Notes under the pieces: model-generated
What the model was told of the DNA's origin: nothing
The model's input: the letters and a program-made list of their open reading frames with translations, nothing else
Databases searched by the model: none
Made by a program: the position numbers and the translations under genes
Assembly (NCBI GenBank): GCA_013824215.1
Contig: PNNM01000077.1
Location: 1 to 5,550 of the forward strand
Source of the DNA: Coriobacteriaceae bacterium
GTDB taxonomy: Bacteria > Actinomycetota > Coriobacteriia > Anaerosomatales > D1FN1-002
Direction: 5' to 3'
DNA length: 5,550 nucleotides
In this document: one piece after another, positions 1 through 5,550 of the stretch
Position numbering within the stretch: the stretch's first letter is position 1
Layout: the number at the start of each line of letters is the position of its first letter

Positions 1-1725
<1,725 letters not shown>

Positions 1726-1750
1726 GGTAGGACCCCGCAGCGACGCTCTC

Positions 1751-1779
1751 TCGACTTCGGCGCTCCCACAGCGTACCCT
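1751..1779 (+). promoter_or_regulatory. Candidate sigma70-type promoter of the toxin-antitoxin cassette
   Basis: A TCGACT hexamer (1751-1756, four of six matches to TTGACA) is followed after exactly 17 bp by TACCCT (1774-1779, fits TAnnnT). It lies 34 bp ahead of the antitoxin start. The -10 element falls inside the first half-site of the repeat array at 1771-1805, so a protein bound there would block RNA polymerase. The match is weak in sequence but well spaced. The alternative is that the cassette is read through from secA, since no terminator is visible between them. Confidence 0.4.
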
Positions 1780-1805
1780 ACAGAGGTACGCGTACCCGAA
1801 AGAGG
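1771..1805 (+). repeat. Repeated GCGTACC half-sites, likely operator of the wHTH-MNT antitoxin
   Basis: Three copies of a 7-bp word lie in alternating orientation: GCGTACC (1771-1777), its reverse complement GGTACGC (1785-1791), and GCGTACC again (1790-1796). The second and third overlap to make a perfect 12-bp palindrome, GGTACGCGTACC (1785-1796). Seen as direct repeats, 1771-1786 and 1790-1805 are two 16-bp units on a 19-bp period that match at 13 of 16 positions (GCGTACCC, three variable bases, AGAGG). The second AGAGG (1801-1805) doubles as the Shine-Dalgarno sequence, 7 nt before the ATG at 1813. The array therefore overlaps both the candidate -10 and the ribosome binding site. The gene directly downstream begins with a winged-helix DNA-binding domain, so autorepression is the natural inference. 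Binding itself is not shown. Confidence 0.65.
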
Positions 1806-1812
1806 CACAACG

Positions 1813-2427
1813 ATGCTGTCGACCATCCTCGGCTCCGAGACCCGCGCGCGGATCGTCGCATTGCTGGTCGCCGATCCGCACCGCGGCTTCCACGTCCGCG
1901 AGCTCGTGCGCGAGGTCGGCACCGGCACGTCGGGGGTCCAGCGCGAGATCGCGCGGCTGGAGGGGATCGGGCTGGTCCGCTCGGAGCGCGGTGCCGACGG
2001 CCGACGCGTGGTGAGGCTCGTCGAGGGGCACCCGCTCATCGCTCCGCTCGCCGGGCTGGTCGCGGCCGAGGCTCCGGCTGCGTACGGCGTCGCCGTTGCA
2101 TACGACGAAGCCATCGGGGTCAATCCCCATGTGGCGCCGCTGATAGCGGGGATCGTCGAGGCGTGCAAGGAAGCGGGCGTCGAGCGGGCCACGCTCTTCG
2201 GTTCCGCCACGCAGCCTGGATGGGACATCGTGCCCAGGGACATCGACCTGATGATCCGGATGAGGAGCGGCCTGCAGGGAGACGCCGAAGGCTACTTCGC
2301 GCTGCTGGAGCGTCTCCGCCGGCTCACAGGCCGCGAGGTCGACCTGATCGATGAGCGTGCGGTCCGGAACCCCTATCTCGCAGCCGAGATCGAGCGGACC
2401 GGTGTGGTGATCCATGAGGCGGCGTGA
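1813..2427 (+). CDS. Winged-helix / minimal nucleotidyltransferase (MNT) fusion, antitoxin of a HEPN-MNT module
   Basis: Residues 1-75 look like an ArsR/MarR-like winged helix: LGSETRARIVALL, then FHVRELVREV, the recognition-helix region SGVQREIARLE (40-50), and a wing ending GRRVVRLVEGHPL. After a helical linker (about 76-125) comes an MNT domain of the DNA polymerase beta superfamily: LFGSATQPGWD with the Gly-Ser pair at 130-131, the metal-binding Asp pair D143 and D145 (RDIDLMI), and the third acidic residue D177 in REVDLID. The closing NPYLAAEIERTGVVIHEA resembles MNT C-terminal ends. The catalytic residues look intact. In studied HEPN-MNT pairs the MNT protein neutralises the HEPN RNase by transferring AMP from ATP onto a Tyr in the toxin; the same role here is inferred. 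Classic MntA is roughly 100-140 residues and lacks the DNA-binding half, so this 204-residue form probably also autoregulates through the repeats at 1771-1805. The ATG has AGAGG 7 nt upstream. It overlaps the toxin gene by 14 bp. Confidence 0.85.
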   Translation: MLSTILGSETRARIVALLVADPHRGFHVRELVREVGTGTSGVQREIARLEGIGLVRSERGADGRRVVRLVEGHPLIAPLAGLVAAEAPAAYGVAVAYDEAIGVNPHVAPLIAGIVEACKEAGVERATLFGSATQPGWDIVPRDIDLMIRMRSGLQGDAEGYFALLERLRRLTGREVDLIDERAVRNPYLAAEIERTGVVIHEAA

Positions 2428-2761
2428 CATCAGGGTCTACCTCGCCGACGTCCGCGAGGCGGCGAGCGCCATCGCGGAGTTCCTCGACGGCCGTGGTCTG
2501 GACGACTACCGGGACGACCGGATGCTCCGCTCTGCCGTGGAACGCCAGTTCGAGATCATCGGCGAGGCGCTGAATCGGGCGCTGAAGGTCGACCCGACCC
2601 TTGGGGATCGCCTGCCCGCCGCGCGCGGCGCGATAGACTTCCGCAATGTTGTGACTCACGACTACGACAGGCTGGCCGACGAGCACGTCTACGACATCGC
2701 CACCGGCGCCCTGCCCCGACTCGCCGAGGACGTTGCGCGGGAGCTGGAACATCGCGGCTGA
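2414..2761 (+). CDS. hepT: HEPN-domain RNase toxin, HepT-like (DUF86 family)
   Basis: This 115-residue all-helical protein has the usual HepT size and layout. It opens MRRRDIRVYLADVREAASAIAEFL, followed by a central helix RSAVERQFEIIGEALNRA (39-56) that is typical of the family. The catalytic HEPN motif RX4HXY is at R77-N-V-V-T-H82-D-Y84. In characterised members R and H form the metal-independent RNase centre of a dimer, with tRNA or mRNA as target, and the Tyr is the residue AMPylated by the cognate MNT antitoxin. All three are present, so the toxin looks active. The ATG at 2414 is the most upstream start possible because an in-frame TGA sits at 2408-2410. It lies inside the antitoxin gene, with only a weak GGTGA 3 nt upstream, so translation is probably coupled to the antitoxin and lower than it. 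The substrate cannot be told from sequence. Confidence 0.88.
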   Translation: MRRRDIRVYLADVREAASAIAEFLDGRGLDDYRDDRMLRSAVERQFEIIGEALNRALKVDPTLGDRLPAARGAIDFRNVVTHDYDRLADEHVYDIATGALPRLAEDVARELEHRG

Positions 2762-2773
2762 CCCGCCCGTGCG

Positions 2774-2782
2774 TGCTACAAT
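2774..2782 (+). promoter_or_regulatory. Extended -10 promoter for prfB
   Basis: TGC followed by TACAAT (2777-2782) matches the extended -10 pattern TGnTATAAT with a single mismatch in the hexamer. It begins 13 nt after the HEPN stop codon. No convincing -35 hexamer lies 16-18 bp upstream, as is common for extended -10 promoters. Transcription would begin near 2789, giving a leader of about 50 nt before the ATG at 2839. This site argues against the in-frame GTG at 2773 being the prfB start, because that codon would lie upstream of the transcript. Confidence 0.55.
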
Positions 2783-2838
2783 CCCCCTGCTCAGGGCCGC
2801 CCGAGGGCCGGCCACAACCAACCTCCGTGACCAGCGAG

Positions 2839-3972
2839 ATGATAGAAGACCGCAGCCAAGACATCCGTACGTTGGCCGAGCGCGTGAAGCGCATCGGCGA
2901 GTACCTGCACGTCGACGCCAAGCGCGCCGAGATCGCCACGCTCGAGGCCAAGGCCGGCGTCGCCGGCTTCTGGGACGACCAGGCCCTCGCGCAGAAGACG
3001 ATGGCGCGCCTCGGCTCGCTCAAGGACGACGTGTCGGCGTACGACGGGCTCGTCGCCGACCTCGGCGACGTCGAGGTGGGCAACGAGCTGGCGGTGGCCG
3101 AGGAGGACGAGGAGCTCGGCGCCGAGACGGCCGCCAAGCTCGCCGACCTCACCCGCCGCGCTGACGACCTCGAGCTGTCCACCTGGTTCACCGGCGAGTT
3201 CGACCCTGGTGACGCGCTCCTCACCATCACGCCGGGCCAGGGCGGGCTCGAGGCGCAGGACTGGGCCGAGATGCTGCTGCGCATGTACACCAAGTACGCC
3301 GAGTCCCGGCGCTGGAGGGTCGACCTGCACGATGCGCCGACCGGTGTGGAACTCGGCATCGACCGCGCGGTGTTCACCGTGCACGGCAAGAACGCCTACG
3401 GCATGCTCACCTCCGAGATGGGCGTGCACCGGCTGGTGCGCATCTCGCCCACCGACGAGAAGAAGCGCCGCCAGACCACGTTCGCCGGCGTCGAGGTCCT
3501 CCCGGTCCTCCCCGACGACATCGTGGTGGAGATCCGCGACGAGGACATCCGCGTGGACGTGTACCGCTCATCCGGTCCCGGCGGGCAGTCGGTCAACACC
3601 ACGGACTCGGCGGTGCGCATCACGCACATGCCGAGCGGGCTGGTCGTCACCTGCCAAAACGAGAAGAGCCAGCTCAAGAACAAGGACACCGCGATGACGA
3701 TCCTGCGCTCGCGCCTCTACGAGCTGGAACGGCAGAAGCGCAAGGCCGAGCTCGACGCCCTGCGCGGCGAGCGTCAGGACATCTCGTTCGGCAGCCAGAT
3801 CCGCAACTACGTGCTCTACCCGTACCAGATGGTCAAAGACGTGCGCACCGGCGTGGAGACCGGCAACGTCGACGCCGTGCTCAGCGGCGACCTCGAGCAG
3901 TTCGTGGTGGCGTTCCACCGCTGGCGTTCGGGCGTGTCCGCGGCCGCGGAGCACGCCGGCGCGGGCGCGTAG
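2839..3972 (+). CDS. prfB: Peptide chain release factor 2 (RF2)
   Basis: Class I release factor that recognises stop codons in the ribosomal A site and triggers peptidyl-tRNA hydrolysis. The 377 residues match family length. RF2-type signatures are GFWDDQALAQK (43-53), GGLEAQDWAEMLLRMY (135-150), VYRSSGPGGQSVNTTDSAVRI with catalytic GGQ at 248-250, and YPYQMVKDVRTGVETGN (327-343). RF1 has different wording at each of these, so the RF2 call is firm. The stop-recognition tripeptide is S203-P204-T205, where RF2 normally has SPF and RF1 has PxT. The gene reads through in one frame: GEYLHVDAK (20-28) replaces the region where E. coli has its in-frame UGA and +1 frameshift. I chose ATG 2839 because the protein then starts like other RF2s. 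GTG 2827 (four codons earlier) is possible, and GTG 2773 is unlikely because it overlaps the promoter. The Shine-Dalgarno sequence is weak for all three. The gene ends in TAG. Confidence 0.96.
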   Translation: MIEDRSQDIRTLAERVKRIGEYLHVDAKRAEIATLEAKAGVAGFWDDQALAQKTMARLGSLKDDVSAYDGLVADLGDVEVGNELAVAEEDEELGAETAAKLADLTRRADDLELSTWFTGEFDPGDALLTITPGQGGLEAQDWAEMLLRMYTKYAESRRWRVDLHDAPTGVELGIDRAVFTVHGKNAYGMLTSEMGVHRLVRISPTDEKKRRQTTFAGVEVLPVLPDDIVVEIRDEDIRVDVYRSSGPGGQSVNTTDSAVRITHMPSGLVVTCQNEKSQLKNKDTAMTILRSRLYELERQKRKAELDALRGERQDISFGSQIRNYVLYPYQMVKDVRTGVETGNVDAVLSGDLEQFVVAFHRWRSGVSAAAEHAGAGA

Positions 3973-3985
3973 GGAGCGCGCGCCG

Positions 3986-4741
3986 ATGCGCCTGCTCGCC
4001 GACCTCCACACGCACTCCGTGGCCTCGGGCCACGCGTACTCCACGGTCGCCGAGCTGGCCGCCACCGCAGCTGCACGCGGCCTCGAGCTCATCGCGGTGA
4101 CCGACCACGGGCCCGCGCTCCCGGGCGCGCCGCACGCCTGGTACTTCCTCAATCTGAAGGTCCTGCCCTCGGTGCTCGGCGGGGTGCGGATCCTGAAAGG
4201 CGTGGAGGCGAACCCGGTACCTGACACCGACAACGGCCTAGACCTGGACGATGTCACGCTGGCCAAGCTCGACTTCGTCGCGGTGGGCCTGCACCCGAAC
4301 ACCGGGCTGGACGACCTGGACTCCGTCGGCCATACGGAGGCGCTCCTGCGCGCGATCGCCAACCCGCTCGTCGACATGGTTACGCACCCCGGCAACCCCT
4401 CGTTCCCCCTCGATGTGGACGCGGTGGTCTCGGCGGCCGTGGCTCACGGCGTCATCATCGAGATCAACAGCGGTTCCTTCGAGCCGAGCATGTCGCGTTC
4501 GCGCGACAGCGCGGGCGAGATCGCGTTCGCGCGTGCGGCCGCCGAGGCCGGCGCGCTCGTGGCCATCACCTCCGACGCGCACTTCCACGCGCATGTGGGA
4601 CGATTCGACCGGGCCGAGGCGGTGGCCGAGCAGGTGGGCATCGCCGAGGAGCGCGTGGTGAGTCGCGACGCGGCGACGGTGATGGCGCACCTGACCGCCC
4701 GTCGCGAGCGTCCGAGGATCGACCTGGGGGGAGTGCTGTGA
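3986..4741 (+). CDS. PHP-domain metallophosphatase, YcdX family
   Basis: The 251-residue TIM-barrel-like PHP hydrolase aligns end to end with E. coli YcdX from memory: ADLHTHSVASGHAYST at the start, AVTDHGP (37-43), LKGVEANPVP, THPGNPSF (133-140), IEINSGSF and ITSDAHFHAHVG near the end. All nine residues corresponding to the trinuclear zinc site appear present: H8, H10, H16, H41, E74, H103, H134, D197 and H199. It is therefore predicted to be an active metal-dependent phosphoesterase; the physiological substrate of the family is not settled, and related PHP proteins include histidinol phosphatase. No signal peptide is seen, so it is cytosolic. AGGGAG (3971-3976) lies 9 nt before the ATG and starts within the prfB stop codon. 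The gene follows prfB after 13 nt and overlaps the next gene by 4 bp, indicating co-transcription. DNA polymerase X and DnaE also contain PHP domains, but the length and lone domain exclude them. Confidence 0.88.
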   Translation: MRLLADLHTHSVASGHAYSTVAELAATAAARGLELIAVTDHGPALPGAPHAWYFLNLKVLPSVLGGVRILKGVEANPVPDTDNGLDLDDVTLAKLDFVAVGLHPNTGLDDLDSVGHTEALLRAIANPLVDMVTHPGNPSFPLDVDAVVSAAVAHGVIIEINSGSFEPSMSRSRDSAGEIAFARAAAEAGALVAITSDAHFHAHVGRFDRAEAVAEQVGIAEERVVSRDAATVMAHLTARRERPRIDLGGVL

Positions 4742-5550
4742 CCAACCCGCTCGCGCGCCTGCATCCCGGACGGGTGCTCAAAGCGCGCCCCGTGCGCGAC
4801 TACGGGCTCATGACGCTCGGCGTGCTGATCTGCGCGTTCGGCTTCGACGCGTTCCTCGTCCCCAACCGCATCGCAGCCGGCGGTCTGTCCGGTATCGCCA
4901 CTGTCATCTTCTACGTGCTGAAGGACGCGGGCCTGCCCGTCGTGCCCGTCGGCATCCAGATGCTCGTGATGAACGTCGCGCTGCTCGTGCTGGCGATCCG
5001 CCTGCGTGGCTGGCGCTACGGCGCCAAGACCGTCTACGGGCTCGTGGGGCTGTCCGTGGCGATCGACGTGGGCGCGACCTTCGTCCCGCACCTGGCCGGC
5101 AACGACCCGCTGCTCGCAACGCTCTACGGCGGGGCGCTCACCGGCCTGGGGCTCGGCATGGTGTTCAAAGCCCGCGGCAACACCGGCGGCACCGACATCG
5201 TCGCGCAGCTCATAGCACCCAAGACGTCCTTCGGCCTCGGGCAGATCATGTTCGTACTCGACGCGCTGGTCATCGTGATCGCCGCGTTCAAGTTCGGCCC
5301 CGAACTGGCGCTGTACGGCGCGGTGGCCGTCTTCGTCTCCGGCGGGGTCATCGATCTGGTGCTCGAAGGCTTCTCGGTGGAGAAGGCCGTCTTCATCATC
5401 TCCGAGAAGAGCGCCGAGATAGGCGAGGGCATCCTCTATGAGGTCGGCCGAGGCGCCACCGGCATCGCGGCGCGCGGCCTCTACACCGGCGAGGACCGCG
5501 AGATGATCTTCACGGTCGTCTCGCGAAAGGAACTCGACGACGTGAAGCGC
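4738..5550 (+). CDS. YitT-family membrane protein (DUF161 + DUF2179), 3' end cut by window edge
   Basis: The open frame runs from GTG 4738 to the window end without a stop (271 residues). After a basic N-terminus come about five or six hydrophobic membrane segments (about 22-41, 48-61, 68-88, 99-117, 125-143, 168-210). They include the glycine-rich signatures NRIAAGGLSGIA (43-54) and ARGNTGGTDIVAQL (145-158) typical of YitT/DUF161 proteins. The cytosolic C-terminal domain from about 213 (SVEKAVFIISEKSAEIGEGIL, GRGATGIAARGLYTGEDREM) fits DUF2179. Family members are roughly 280-290 residues, so only the last one to two dozen should be missing. The transported substrate and biological role are unknown for most of the family. 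The start overlaps the preceding TGA as GTGA, with a purine-rich GGGGGGAG run (4726-4733) 4 nt before it, so translation is coupled to the PHP gene. Coupling suggests the two are co-expressed but does not establish a shared pathway. Confidence 0.9.
   Translation, partial: MTNPLARLHPGRVLKARPVRDYGLMTLGVLICAFGFDAFLVPNRIAAGGLSGIATVIFYVLKDAGLPVVPVGIQMLVMNVALLVLAIRLRGWRYGAKTVYGLVGLSVAIDVGATFVPHLAGNDPLLATLYGGALTGLGLGMVFKARGNTGGTDIVAQLIAPKTSFGLGQIMFVLDALVIVIAAFKFGPELALYGAVAVFVSGGVIDLVLEGFSVEKAVFIISEKSAEIGEGILYEVGRGATGIAARGLYTGEDREMIFTVVSRKELDDVKR

Noticed and set aside
1726..1770. Possible rho-independent terminator after secA (imperfect AGCG...CGCT pairing)
   Set aside because: The stem is short and mismatched, and no T run follows it.
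2202..2247. Eleven-residue spacing between the Gly-Ser and the Asp pair in the MNT domain as a sign of inactivation
   Set aside because: Ten is the more familiar spacing, but a subfamily with FGSAT-type motifs has eleven, and all catalytic residues are present.
2785..2809. GC-rich hairpin potential (CCCTG/CAGGG and GGCC repeats) in the prfB leader, considered as a terminator or riboswitch
   Set aside because: The arms are 4-5 bp with very small loops, there is no U tract, and the whole leader is only about 50 nt. GC-rich DNA gives such matches often.
2773..2838. N-terminal extension of RF2 from GTG 2773
   Set aside because: The codon overlaps the likely -10 element, the extra 22 residues (MLQSPCSGPPEGRPQPTSVT and on) do not resemble RF2, and no Shine-Dalgarno precedes it.
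1726..2838. Transposon ends, att sites or target duplications flanking the toxin-antitoxin cassette
   Set aside because: No matching direct or inverted repeats were found by eye between the secA-side and prfB-side flanks, and there is no integrase or transposase in the window.
2556..3389. 277-residue minus-strand open frame over the toxin and prfB
   Set aside because: It is Ser/Arg/Ala-rich shadow coding opposite conserved HEPN and RF2 sequence, and it spans the prfB promoter.

Overview
The window is compact, GC-rich bacterial chromosome (roughly two-thirds G+C by eye), with all genes on the + strand. High GC, the wording of the RF2 protein and the gene set suggest an actinobacterium-like lineage, perhaps Coriobacteriia or a relative. 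That placement is inference from memory of protein families and was not tested by a search.

Layout: (1) 1-1725, the C-terminal two thirds of SecA, cut by the left window edge. (2) 1726-1812, a short intergenic stretch with a candidate promoter and a striking set of three repeated 7-bp half-sites, just ahead of (3) 1813-2427, a winged-helix DNA-binding domain fused to a minimal nucleotidyltransferase (MNT), and (4) 2414-2761, a HEPN/HepT-type RNase toxin gene overlapping it by 14 bp. Together these form a HEPN-MNT toxin-antitoxin cassette. (5) A strong extended -10 promoter just after the toxin stop codon, then (6) 2839-3972, prfB (release factor 2, no programmed frameshift). (7) 3986-4741, a YcdX-type PHP metallophosphatase. 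(8) 4738 to the right edge, a YitT-family membrane protein, nearly complete. The last three genes are packed with a 13-nt gap and a 4-bp overlap and look like one operon.

How it fits together: secA and prfB are neighbours in many Gram-positive bacteria, so the toxin-antitoxin cassette looks like an accessory insertion between two housekeeping genes. The antitoxin appears to combine two jobs in one chain: a DNA-binding domain that probably represses its own promoter through the repeats, and a nucleotidyltransferase that by family precedent AMPylates the HEPN toxin on the tyrosine of its RX4HXY motif. The prfB promoter lies immediately outside the cassette, so RF2 expression need not depend on it.

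The two points most worth following up are the self-contained regulatory design of the cassette (fusion plus operator) and the stop-codon recognition tripeptide of RF2. It reads Ser-Pro-Thr instead of the usual Ser-Pro-Phe, a mix of the RF2 and RF1 motifs.
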